NCBI GenBank assembly: GCA_937988865.1
Contig: CALKHV010000014.1
Coordinates: forward strand, 1-18,843
Length of the DNA stretch: 18,843 bases
Source of the DNA: an uncultured Propionibacteriaceae bacterium
GTDB taxonomy: Bacteria; Actinomycetota; Actinomycetes; Propionibacteriales; Propionibacteriaceae
Reading direction: 5' to 3'
Part shown: positions 8,077 to 15,238 of the stretch, in pieces
How the letters are laid out: each line of letters starts with the position of its first letter
Position numbering within the stretch: position 1 is the stretch's first letter
The notes under the pieces: model-generated
The model's input: the letters and a program-made list of their open reading frames with translations, nothing else
Told to the model about the DNA's origin: nothing
The model's database searches: none
Made by a program: the position numbers and the translations under genes

Positions 8077-10278
8077 TCAGCCGAGGGCCTCGCGCCAGGC
8101 GCCGACGGCGTCCGGTTGGTCGGACGGGACGACGTCGAGCACGACGAGGCGTTGCGTCGGACGCGTGAGCGCGACGTAGAGAACCCGGACGCCACCCGCC
8201 GTCTCGGCCACGATGTCGTCGGGTGAGACCACCAGCACGGCGTCGTACTCCAGACCCTTGGACTGCTGGGCGGTGACGATGGCCAGCCGTTCGACGTGCT
8301 CCGCGAGTGCCGGCAGTTCGCCGGACGCCTCGACCACCGTCTGGACGAGCGACGGGGGCAGGACGATGCCGATCGTCCCCTCGACCTGGATGGCGAGTTC
8401 GGTGATGTGGGCGTCGATGTGCGCGAGCAGGGCGTCGTGGGGCGCGGTCACCAGCAGGGGCTCGATGCCCGTGCTGCGAACGGCCTGGGGGAGGTCGGCG
8501 TCCGGGTAGACGGTCTGGATGACCTTGGCAGCCATGGTGAAGACCTCGGCGGGCGACCGGTAGTTGGTCGACAGGCGGAAGGTGCGTCGGGGGGCGTGCC
8601 CGATGAGGGTCGTGAGTGCTGCGTCGGTCTCGTCGGCGACCGGCCACGAACTCTGGGCGGGATCGCCGACCAGCGTCCAGGACGCCTGGGGCCCGCGCCG
8701 GCGCAGCATGCGCCACTGCATCGGGGTGACGTCCTGGCTCTCGTCGACGAGAACGTGGGCGAAGGTGTCGTGGGGTTCGGCGTCGTGGTCGTGCTCCCGG
8801 ACGTCGGTGAGCAGGTCGGCCGTCGTGACCAGTTCCTCGACGGACGAGTCGAGGAACAGCGACGGCTCGTACTCGGCGTCGCGCGGGGCGGGGCCGATCT
8901 TGGCGACGAGTTCGTCGAGCAGTGCCATGTCGGCGATCGTCCAGTTCGGACGCTGGAGCGTCCGACCGCGGTAGGAGGCAGCCAGGGCGTCCTTCTCGGA
9001 CGCGTCGAGCGCGGGCGCGATGCGGTCGAGCAGGGCACGATCGCCCAGCCTCAGCAGGAGGTCGGGCGCGTCGAGGGTCGGCCACCAGGCGTGCATGAAC
9101 ATGCTGAAGGCGGCCTGTGAGCTGATGAGGTCGTCGAACTGGTCGCGCGTCAGTTCGATGCTGTCGGGGAGCTTGGTGAACAGGTGGCTGATGACCGCGT
9201 GGTGCGCCTGCTCGCGCGCCTGGTTGGCACGGTGGTTGACCAGGATGTCGGTGCGGATCCGCGCGGCCCGCTCGGGCGTGAGGGTGAGGATCTCGCCCTT
9301 GGTGCTCACGCGAACCGGTTCGCTCACGGGCTCGTACGGGGTGTTGACCAGGTTGGCCAGCACCTGCAGCATGCGGAGGCTTCCCTTGACCATCGCGGCG
9401 GGCGCGGGGTCGACGCGCTCGGCGACGCGTCCGATCACATCGGACGCGACCGCGCCGATGCTGCGCAGGGTGACCGAATCCTCACCCAGGCTGGGCAGGA
9501 CGCGCTCGATGTAGTTCATGAAGACGGCGCTCGGGCCGACGACCAGCACGCCGCCCTTCTCGAGCCGCTTGCGGTGGCTGTAGAGCAGGTAGGCGGCGCG
9601 GTGCAGCGCGACGACGGTCTTGCCGGTGCCGGGGCCGCCGGCGATGATCGTGACGCCCGGGTAGGGGGCGCGGATCGCCTCGTCCTGCTCGGCCTGGATC
9701 GTCGAGACGATGTCGCGCATGGAGTGGCCACGGGCTCGTTTGAGGGCGGCCATCAGTGCACCCTCGCCGATCACGACGAGGTCTGATTCGGTGGACGCGT
9801 CGAGCAGGTCGTCCTCGATCCCGATCACGATGTCGTTGCGACAGCGCAGCACCCGGCGGCGGACCACGCCCATCGGCGACGAGGGCGTCGCGCGGTAGAA
9901 GGGTTCGGCTGCGGGGGCGCGCCAGTCGATGACGAGGGGTTCGTAGTCGTCGTCCCGGACGCCGATGCGTCCGATGTAGTGGGTCTGCGGATCGGCGGTG
10001 TCGATGCGTCCGAAGACGAGACCCTCATGCTCGGAATCGAGGATGGCCAGGCGTTTCGCGGCCTGGAAGGCGAAGGCGTCGCGCTCGAAAAGGGCGGTGC
10101 CGTCCTCCTCGCGCAGGAAGTTCGCGCGGTCGGTCTGGAAGCGCGCGCGGCCTTCTGCCTGGAGGGACTTCGCAGAGGCGGTGGCGATGACGAGTTGTGC
10201 GTAGACCCGATCGACGTGGGCCTGCTCAAGGGCGAGTTCACGCGACAGCGCGTCCTGGGGGAGATGCAGCGCGTCCAT
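8077..10278 (-). CDS. helD: HelD/HelR-type RNA polymerase-recycling ATPase (UvrD-like)
   Basis: A 733-aa superfamily I helicase-like ATPase. The N-terminal 60 or so residues form a charged helical segment (ELALEQAHVDRVYAQL) like the HelD coiled-coil that enters the RNA polymerase secondary channel. Next comes a domain with VIDWRAPAAEPFY, typical of HelD. Walker A is GGPGTGKTVVALHR (around 215), followed by HelD-type inserts, Walker B VLVDESQDV, GDPAQS, a STNYRSP motif, QSKGLEYDAV and the arginine-finger motif LYVALTRPTQRL. HelD proteins release RNA polymerase from stalled complexes, and actinobacterial HelR gives rifamycin tolerance. ATG 10278 is preceded by GAGG at 7 nt. Neighbours give no functional link. 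An accessory UvrD helicase is the less likely alternative, given the N-terminal region. Confidence 0.9.
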   Translation of the reverse strand: MDALHLPQDALSRELALEQAHVDRVYAQLVIATASAKSLQAEGRARFQTDRANFLREEDGTALFERDAFAFQAAKRLAILDSEHEGLVFGRIDTADPQTHYIGRIGVRDDDYEPLVIDWRAPAAEPFYRATPSSPMGVVRRRVLRCRNDIVIGIEDDLLDASTESDLVVIGEGALMAALKRARGHSMRDIVSTIQAEQDEAIRAPYPGVTIIAGGPGTGKTVVALHRAAYLLYSHRKRLEKGGVLVVGPSAVFMNYIERVLPSLGEDSVTLRSIGAVASDVIGRVAERVDPAPAAMVKGSLRMLQVLANLVNTPYEPVSEPVRVSTKGEILTLTPERAARIRTDILVNHRANQAREQAHHAVISHLFTKLPDSIELTRDQFDDLISSQAAFSMFMHAWWPTLDAPDLLLRLGDRALLDRIAPALDASEKDALAASYRGRTLQRPNWTIADMALLDELVAKIGPAPRDAEYEPSLFLDSSVEELVTTADLLTDVREHDHDAEPHDTFAHVLVDESQDVTPMQWRMLRRRGPQASWTLVGDPAQSSWPVADETDAALTTLIGHAPRRTFRLSTNYRSPAEVFTMAAKVIQTVYPDADLPQAVRSTGIEPLLVTAPHDALLAHIDAHITELAIQVEGTIGIVLPPSLVQTVVEASGELPALAEHVERLAIVTAQQSKGLEYDAVLVVSPDDIVAETAGGVRVLYVALTRPTQRLVVLDVVPSDQPDAVGAWREALG

Positions 10279-10307
10279 TCACCGTCCTCGTTCTGGGCTG
10301 TCTTCCA

Positions 10308-10325
10308 ATCTTACGCACCCGTAAG
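10308..10325 (-). promoter_or_regulatory. promoter and inverted repeat upstream of helD
   Basis: On the minus strand TAAGAT (10313-10308) is a good -10, giving a leader of about 22 nt before the helD start. CTTACG (10310-10315) and CGTAAG (10320-10325) form a 6-4-6 inverted repeat that overlaps this -10, as expected for a repressor operator. No clear -35 is seen. Confidence 0.5.
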
Positions 10326-10363
10326 GAGTTGTGCACGTCGGTGATCACCCCGTGGGGCAGGGG

Positions 10364-11587
10364 TCACTGCGCCTTGTTGGTGGGGCGGATGTCGGCGCCG
10401 GTGAGGTGTTCGTGGACCTCGTAGACGGCCAGTGCGGCCGAGAGGATCTCGGCCCATGGTTCGTTTCCGGCGTGACTTGCTGCCGAGGCGTGCCAGTGCG
10501 GGTCGGGTGTGGGACGCAGGGTGGGTCGCGATCGCCAGGCGTCCAGTGACTCCGGGGCAAGACCCCAGACGGGGTCGGGTCGGGTCGCGGTGTGGTCGTG
10601 GCGGCTGACGAGGGTGCCGCCGTCAGGCCGGGACGCCCTGGCCCAGCTGACGATCGGCCCACGCGAGGTGTGGTCGACGGTCTCGACGATGCCCTCGGGA
10701 GGAGCGGTGTCGGTGAGGGTGTGGGTGATGGTGGGGGCGAGGGCAGGTGGGCGTCCGTCGGGGACGACCTGGGTGGTGAGCATCGCCGTCTGCGTGGGCA
10801 GTGAGACCCGGAGGACCCCGCGCAGGTCGAGACGGTCCGACAGCAGTGTGACCAGGACGGACGCGGGGAGCGGGCCGTCGGCGTCGGCGAGGTGCCAGCG
10901 TCCGAAGATGCGCTCGACGGCGAGACGACTGCCCAGCAGGGCGGGGGCGGTGTCGAGGCGATCGGTCCCGGCGAGGGAGGCGTGGTCGAGCACGATCGTG
11001 GCGAGATGGGGGTCACCGGCGCGGTCGGCGAGCTCGTGGAGGGTGGTGGTGGGGGCGCCGTCCCGGGTTTCTGTGCGGCGGCGTGAGAGGGCGTTCCGGA
11101 GACCGCGTCGAGCGGGGAGTGGGTCGAGCGCGACGTAGGGACGCTCGGTGCCGTGGAAGCGCAGGTACTGCCACAACTCGTCGCACTCGTCGTTGACGGC
11201 GAGCCAGCGGTCGGCGGTCGCGGGTGAGAAGGCCTCGGCCACGGCGTGCCACTGGCGTCCGCGTTCGGTGGGGAGCGTGAGCTCGAACCCGTCGTCGAAG
11301 CGGTGTCGTGCCGGGGGAGCCTCGCGCAACTCAAGGTGGGCGCGGTTGAGTTCGGCGTCGAGTGTGCGTCCGGACTTGCGGAACAGGTCGCGCCAGGCGG
11401 CGGGCAGGCGGATCACCGGGGGAAGATGGTCGACGTCCCCGACGTCGGTCGTGGTGGTTGCCCAGTGCCCGCCTGCCGGGCCGGCGTCCACGAGTTCGAC
11501 GGCGTGACCGGCCTTGGCGAGGCGCGCGGCGGCCGCGCCCCCGGCGAGGGTTGCGCCGTCGATGACGAGGGGTTCCCTGGCGTCCAC
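10364..11587 (-). CDS. phytoene-desaturase/amine-oxidase-like flavoprotein, degenerate
   Basis: A 407-aa protein resembling CrtI-like FAD-dependent oxidoreductases. The N-terminus (VIDGATLAGGAAAARLAKAG, then VELVDAG) aligns with the family's Rossmann motif V-I-G-x-G-x-x-G but lacks the first two glycines in their usual places. Residues about 55-135 resemble the phytoene desaturase region after the FAD domain. The C-terminus (SAASHAGNEPWAEILSAALAVYEV) matches the second FAD-contact motif, normally GxxxxPGNG-like. The chain is shorter than the roughly 500 aa of CrtI, with a compressed middle. It may bind FAD weakly or act without redox chemistry. It starts at GTG 11587, 4 bp after the amidotransferase stop, so the two are almost certainly co-transcribed. 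Function unknown. Confidence 0.75.
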   Translation of the reverse strand: MDAREPLVIDGATLAGGAAAARLAKAGHAVELVDAGPAGGHWATTTTDVGDVDHLPPVIRLPAAWRDLFRKSGRTLDAELNRAHLELREAPPARHRFDDGFELTLPTERGRQWHAVAEAFSPATADRWLAVNDECDELWQYLRFHGTERPYVALDPLPARRGLRNALSRRRTETRDGAPTTTLHELADRAGDPHLATIVLDHASLAGTDRLDTAPALLGSRLAVERIFGRWHLADADGPLPASVLVTLLSDRLDLRGVLRVSLPTQTAMLTTQVVPDGRPPALAPTITHTLTDTAPPEGIVETVDHTSRGPIVSWARASRPDGGTLVSRHDHTATRPDPVWGLAPESLDAWRSRPTLRPTPDPHWHASAASHAGNEPWAEILSAALAVYEVHEHLTGADIRPTNKAQ

Positions 11588-11591
11588 CGGG

Positions 11592-12278
11592 TCAGCCGAC
11601 CACCACGTCGAGGAATCCTTCGGCGATCGAGCGCATCGCCGGTTCGACGGCTGCGTCAGCCTCGCGCATCCTGTCGAGCATCAGCGTCGAGCGGTGCTCG
11701 CGCGACCACCAGTGCTGCATGAGTTCGGGTGAGGCCTCCGGGTGGAACTGGACGCCCCACGCGTCGCCCAACCGGAAGGCCGCGTGCGGGTACCGCGCGC
11801 TGCGGGCGAGTTCGACCGAGCCCGCGGGAAGGCGGGTGACGACGTCGTCGTGGGCCATCGGAACCGGGGCACCGGACGCCGCGGCAGCGGCGAGGACGGG
11901 GTCGGTCGTGGCGTCCGGGAGCCAGATGAGCGGCTCGGGGCCGAACTCGGGACCGTCGGGGTGGCCCGCGATGACCTCTCCACCCAGCGCTCGGGCGAGG
12001 AGTTGGTGCCCGAGGCAGATGCCGAGGATCGGCAGGCCGATGTCGAACGCGTCCGCGAGCAGGTCGAGCGTCTCGAGGGTCGCGCGGTCGTCGCTGAGGG
12101 CATTGCCGTGCCCTCCGAGGACGATGAGTGCGTCGCCCAGGGTCTCGGGGCGGGGTACGTCTTTCGTCCGAGTGTCGATCAGCGACAGGCGGACGCGGGC
12201 CCGCAGCCAGGCGTCGAAGCGGTCGAGCGGGACGTCCGGGTCGGGCTGGAGGACAGTGATGCGCGGAAGCTTGGCCAC
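11592..12278 (-). CDS. class I (GuaA-like) glutamine amidotransferase
   Basis: A 228-aa cytosolic type 1 glutamine amidotransferase. The nucleophile elbow GICLGHQ carries Cys88, and FHPEAS supplies His179 and Glu181, completing the triad. GGHGNAL (55-61) lies where the oxyanion-hole Gly-Gly is found. Free-standing members resembling the GuaA glutaminase domain are common in actinobacteria and usually have unknown acceptors. The frame is open upstream to about 12683, but GTG 12278 fits the family N-terminus (KLPRITVLQPD) and has TACCCT 6 nt before it, suggesting a leaderless transcript. It is followed by the CrtI-like flavoprotein gene 4 bp downstream. Confidence 0.9.
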   Translation of the reverse strand: MAKLPRITVLQPDPDVPLDRFDAWLRARVRLSLIDTRTKDVPRPETLGDALIVLGGHGNALSDDRATLETLDLLADAFDIGLPILGICLGHQLLARALGGEVIAGHPDGPEFGPEPLIWLPDATTDPVLAAAAASGAPVPMAHDDVVTRLPAGSVELARSARYPHAAFRLGDAWGVQFHPEASPELMQHWWSREHRSTLMLDRMREADAAVEPAMRSIAEGFLDVVVG

Positions 12279-12290
12279 GCCGTGAGGGTA
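12279..12290 (-). promoter_or_regulatory. -10 box for leaderless amidotransferase mRNA
   Basis: On the minus strand TACCCT (12290-12285) precedes GTG 12278 by 6 nt, the same arrangement as the EamA and idsA-like genes. The upstream -35 region is not recognisable. The whole gap to the preceding DUF222 gene is only 31 bp. Confidence 0.4.
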
Positions 12291-12309
12291 GCGGACGCGA
12301 CGAGCCCAC

Positions 12310-13824
12310 TCACCCGCGCGTGGGCAGGAAGTCGAGCAGGACGACGGGCCGCGACTGGTGGCGGCGGTCGAGCAACTGGCGGAAGGCACGCTCGGCTGCA
12401 CTCTCACCGGGCGACGTCGCGGTCGGTGCGGGTGGTTCGTCGAGGGCGTAAGTGCGGCTGGGGGTGACCAGGTAGTGGTAGCCCAGGGGGCTGGTCCACA
12501 GGAAGAACCCGGAGGTGACCTGGGCCACGTTCCAGCGTCCGTGAGTCTTGGCTCGATGGGCCGGACGTCCGAGCGGGCCGAGGTTGTCGGGCCGGGTCTG
12601 TCCCGGTGGGGCGCCCACCCCAGTGTTTCTGCAGTTCTTGCCCGGTCGGTGGCCGTGCACGAAGGGGATCGTGTGATCCACATCGATCCCTCGTCCGTGA
12701 GCCGCGCGTGCTGAGAACGGGAACACTTCGGTGGGACTGCGCAGCAGGACCGCTTCGCGCATCAGGTCAGGCACCTCGTACGAGTCGGACGGGACGATCC
12801 CGCCCTGGTCGAGGACCGGACGCACCGTGACCCGGGTGCTCGCCAGCAGGTCTTTCAGCCAACCGGCCAGCACCGGCCCGAGTGCGTCGGAGCGGGCAAC
12901 CCCAACCCCACCGCAGGCGGTCGTGTCGGTCAGGTGCACCACGATGTGGGCAGTGGGGAGCAGGCGTTCGGGGTCGACGGTGATGGTGCCGCAGGTGTGC
13001 CCACGCTGCCCTGCAGCGGGGCAGGCGTCCACGTCGTCAGGCAGTTCGTCCAGCAGGTCGGCCTGCAGCAGCTGCAGCGCACGGGCCGGGGACGCCAGCA
13101 CCCCGAGCGCCTTGGAGCGGCGGGCGCCGAGGTCGTCGGTGTCGCCGCCGGTGGCGAGGATCCCTGCCACCCGGGTGAGCGTCGCGTCGAGGAAACGGGC
13201 ATCGGCGCCGCCGAGCAGACCATCGATCGGGGCCAGGCCATCGACTGAGTCGCCGACGCGCACGTCACGCCACCCAAGTTTCCGGTCGTGGCGTTCCTGA
13301 GCGGCGACCGGATCAGCTTCGACCACGAGGCCCTCGGCGAAACGCAGCAGCCGTCCGAAGGTCATGCCGACTGCGGACGCGGCGAGCCTCGCGTCCACCG
13401 CCAACGCCTGAGCCAGGGTGAGACCGGACGTCACGACGGCGAACCTGCGGGCTTGCCACACCGGCAGCTTCCCGGCGTCCATCAGGCGCCAGATGCCGGG
13501 CAGGCGGTGACGCAGGTTGAGTGCGTCGCACAGCAGCGACATGGCCGATTCACGTGACACCCCGAGCCGGGTGGACAACTCCAGCACGGCGAACTCGGCC
13601 ACGCCGGGTGTTCCGTCGCTGGCGACCTGCCGCAACGTCTCACCGTGCGTCGACACCACGAGGCGGGGGTCATCGACCCAGGAGTAGCAGTCGGCGAACT
13701 CGGTGACCATCTGCAGCTCGCGTACCTGCGCGGCAGCAGACTCGCGTCGCGCGGCGAGGATCGCGTCCAGACACCCTCGGGCGTCCTGAGGACGGTTCTC
13801 GAGTGACACCTCTTTGAGCGTCAT
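12310..13824 (-). CDS. DUF222/HNH endonuclease-domain protein (13E12-repeat type)
   Basis: A 504-aa protein with the helical DUF222 region (about 20-280) found in the multicopy actinobacterial 13E12/REP family, followed by an HNH-like module. HNH residues visible are DVDHTIPF (His384), then TRPDNLGPLGRPAHRAKTHGRW. The usual Cys residues before and within this module (C-x-x-C and CRxHH) are absent, so nuclease activity is uncertain. Family proteins are suspected mobile or DNA-repair-linked elements, but their role is not settled. ATG 13824 is chosen because GAGGGG sits 5 nt upstream. The promoter has a LexA-type box, implying induction by DNA damage. Codon use looks like that of its neighbours. 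Confidence 0.88.
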   Translation of the reverse strand: MTLKEVSLENRPQDARGCLDAILAARRESAAAQVRELQMVTEFADCYSWVDDPRLVVSTHGETLRQVASDGTPGVAEFAVLELSTRLGVSRESAMSLLCDALNLRHRLPGIWRLMDAGKLPVWQARRFAVVTSGLTLAQALAVDARLAASAVGMTFGRLLRFAEGLVVEADPVAAQERHDRKLGWRDVRVGDSVDGLAPIDGLLGGADARFLDATLTRVAGILATGGDTDDLGARRSKALGVLASPARALQLLQADLLDELPDDVDACPAAGQRGHTCGTITVDPERLLPTAHIVVHLTDTTACGGVGVARSDALGPVLAGWLKDLLASTRVTVRPVLDQGGIVPSDSYEVPDLMREAVLLRSPTEVFPFSARAAHGRGIDVDHTIPFVHGHRPGKNCRNTGVGAPPGQTRPDNLGPLGRPAHRAKTHGRWNVAQVTSGFFLWTSPLGYHYLVTPSRTYALDEPPAPTATSPGESAAERAFRQLLDRRHQSRPVVLLDFLPTRG

Positions 13825-13838
13825 AACCACCCCTCGGT

Positions 13839-13854
13839 TGGAACGTATGTTCGA
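13839..13854 (-). promoter_or_regulatory. LexA (SOS) box upstream of the DUF222/HNH gene
   Basis: Read on the minus strand, TCGAACATACGTTCCA matches the actinobacterial SOS box TCGAAC-N4-GTTCGA at 11 of 12 defined bases. It abuts the -10 TACAAT, so bound LexA would cover the transcription start. Confidence 0.75.
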
Positions 13855-13883
13855 TTGTAGCACGAACGCCGAGTCACCGACAA
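13854..13883 (-). promoter_or_regulatory. promoter of the DUF222/HNH gene
   Basis: On the minus strand TTGTCG (13883-13878), an 18-bp spacer and TACAAT (13859-13854) make a strong SigA-like promoter. The predicted start lies inside the LexA box, with a short leader carrying GAGGGG. Confidence 0.6.
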
Positions 13884-13970
13884 GGGGGGTCCTGACGAAT
13901 GTTGATGAAGTCCAGCGAGCGGAGCGGTGACCTCATTGCTCGAGCGGGTCTCGGCGGCAGCGCTCGTACC

Positions 13971-14396
13971 TCAGGTCTCCATGTCTGCCGGCACCGAGAA
14001 CGCCCACATCACCCCGTACTGGTCGAACGCCTGGCCGTACCAGCCGCCCCAGGGCGCCACATCGAACGGCATGGGTTGTGAGCCGCCGTCCTCCACGAGT
14101 TTCTGGATGACTTCCCGGGCCCGCTCGGGCTCGTCGAGTGTGTAGAGCAGCGAGTAGGCCGTGTCGCGCAGCGGGTAGTGGTTGGCGTCCACGACATCGG
14201 CCCCGGTGAGTTCGCCCCCGGGGAGGACGAGGGAGGCGTGGGCCACGGCGTCCGGGGCGGGCTGGACCGGGAAGCCGGAGGTGTCCATCCACTCGTACCC
14301 CATGATCGTGAGTTCGCCCCCGAACACGTCGTGGTAGTAGTTGAACGCTTCCCGAGCGGTCCCGGGGAAGCTGATGTACGTAGCGAGTCGGGCCAT
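13971..14396 (-). CDS. VOC-family (PhnB/glyoxalase-like) protein
   Basis: A 141-aa protein of the vicinal oxygen chelate fold, PhnB-like subgroup. The opening ATYISFPGTAREAFNYYHDVFGGEL is the usual beta-alpha start of such proteins, and the second half carries SLLYTLDEPERAREVIQKL and APWGGWYGQAFDQYGVMWAFSV, the typical ending. These small cytosolic proteins include metal enzymes and antibiotic-binding proteins; substrate cannot be deduced. ATG 14396 is fixed by AGGAG 7 nt upstream. The frame stays open to 14744, but that extension runs antisense through the divergent mutase gene. A perfect 16-bp palindrome lies 25 bp upstream. Confidence 0.88.
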   Translation of the reverse strand: MARLATYISFPGTAREAFNYYHDVFGGELTIMGYEWMDTSGFPVQPAPDAVAHASLVLPGGELTGADVVDANHYPLRDTAYSLLYTLDEPERAREVIQKLVEDGGSQPMPFDVAPWGGWYGQAFDQYGVMWAFSVPADMET

Positions 14397-14420
14397 GTCT
14401 GTCTCCTCTGGGTGAGCTTG

Positions 14421-14436
14421 TGCGGGACGTCCCGCA
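14421..14436. promoter_or_regulatory. perfect 16-bp palindrome, candidate operator
   Basis: TGCGGGACGTCCCGCA is fully self-complementary and lies between the divergent VOC and mutase genes. A second inverted repeat, TGGCC-AGTCTC-GGCCA (14437-14452), follows without a gap. The position suits a dimeric repressor controlling one or both genes; the regulator is unknown. Confidence 0.5.
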
Positions 14437-14499
14437 TGGCCAGTCTCGGCCACCGTGACGAGACACGCCAGAGTCGGCCAGCGCGCGCCACAATGGACC

Positions 14500-15237
14500 A
14501 TGGGCACCTTGATGCTGCTCCGCCACGGCGAGACGACGTTCAACGCCGCCCAGGTCTTCACCGGACTCCTGGACGCCGACCTCGCGCCGTCAGGTGTCGC
14601 CCAGGTGGCTGTCGCGGCCCGACTCATCGCTGATGAGGGACTCACACCGGATGTGCTGTGGCAGTCGACCATGAGTCGCGCGGCACGCACCACCAACCTC
14701 CTGCTGGGCCATCTTGCGCTCCCGGACGTGCCTGTCCACGCCACGTGGCGCCTGGTGGAGCGCGCCTACGGGTGTTTCACCGGCCTCGGCAAGGCCGAGG
14801 CGCGGCACCGGTACGGCGAGGAGTCGTTCTTCAGGTGGCGCCGCACCGTTCATGGACGCCCACCCGCCGCCGATCCCGAGGTCGTCACCACGTGGACCGA
14901 CCCCGCCCCGGTGGCCGAGCGCGGGCCGCTGGATGCCGGAGCGGGGGAGTCGCTGGCCGACGTGGCGGTGCGGGTGCTGCCGTTCTGGCTCGAGACGATC
15001 GAACCGCTGCTCCTCGACGGGCAGACCGTCTTTGTCGTCTCACATGGCAACACCTTGCGGGCGCTCGCGTCCGTGGTGTTCAACCTGCCCGACGAGCGGG
15101 TGGAGCACCTGAACATCCCGGCCGGGCATCCGCTGGTCGTGACGCTCACGGACGGCATCCTGGGGCGTCCGAGATATCTGGACGCCCACACCGCTCGGGC
15201 CGCGGCCGAGGCGGTCGCTGCCGAGGGTGGGACGTAG
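14500..15237 (+). CDS. 2,3-bisphosphoglycerate-dependent phosphoglycerate mutase-family protein
   Basis: A 245-aa histidine phosphatase-superfamily enzyme close in length and layout to GpmA. LLRHGE holds the phosphorylated His9. Arg60 lies in SRAARTT, Glu87 in LVERAYG (GpmA usually has NERHYG), Lys98 in TGLGKAE, and His182 in VVSHGNTLRAL; WRR and PPAADP also follow GpmA. It may be the glycolytic mutase or a paralogous phosphatase; the Asn-to-Val and His-to-Ala changes beside Glu87 suggest some divergence. ATG 14500 aligns with the family start; there is no Shine-Dalgarno, but CACAAT lies 5 nt upstream. Its stop is one base from that of the convergent ERCC4 gene. Confidence 0.88.
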   Translation: MGTLMLLRHGETTFNAAQVFTGLLDADLAPSGVAQVAVAARLIADEGLTPDVLWQSTMSRAARTTNLLLGHLALPDVPVHATWRLVERAYGCFTGLGKAEARHRYGEESFFRWRRTVHGRPPAADPEVVTTWTDPAPVAERGPLDAGAGESLADVAVRVLPFWLETIEPLLLDGQTVFVVSHGNTLRALASVVFNLPDERVEHLNIPAGHPLVVTLTDGILGRPRYLDAHTARAAAEAVAAEGGT

Positions 15238-15238
15238 C

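Noticed and set aside
10348..10357. CCCCGTGGGG as a terminator after the flavoprotein gene
   Set aside because: A 4-bp stem with a 2-nt loop and no U-tract is too weak to call.
12279..12683. Longer start for the amidotransferase
   Set aside because: The extra 135 residues run through the DUF222 coding sequence and show no homology pattern; GTG 12278 fits the family N-terminus.
12310..13824. DUF222/HNH gene as an insertion sequence or intein
   Set aside because: No terminal inverted repeats, target duplications or splicing motifs were seen around it.
13899..14081. 60-aa plus-strand open frame
   Set aside because: Overlaps the end of the VOC gene on the opposite strand, with Arg/His-rich composition and no ribosome site.
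14397..14744. Longer start for the VOC protein
   Set aside because: The extension is antisense to the mutase gene, and ATG 14396 has a proper AGGAG site.
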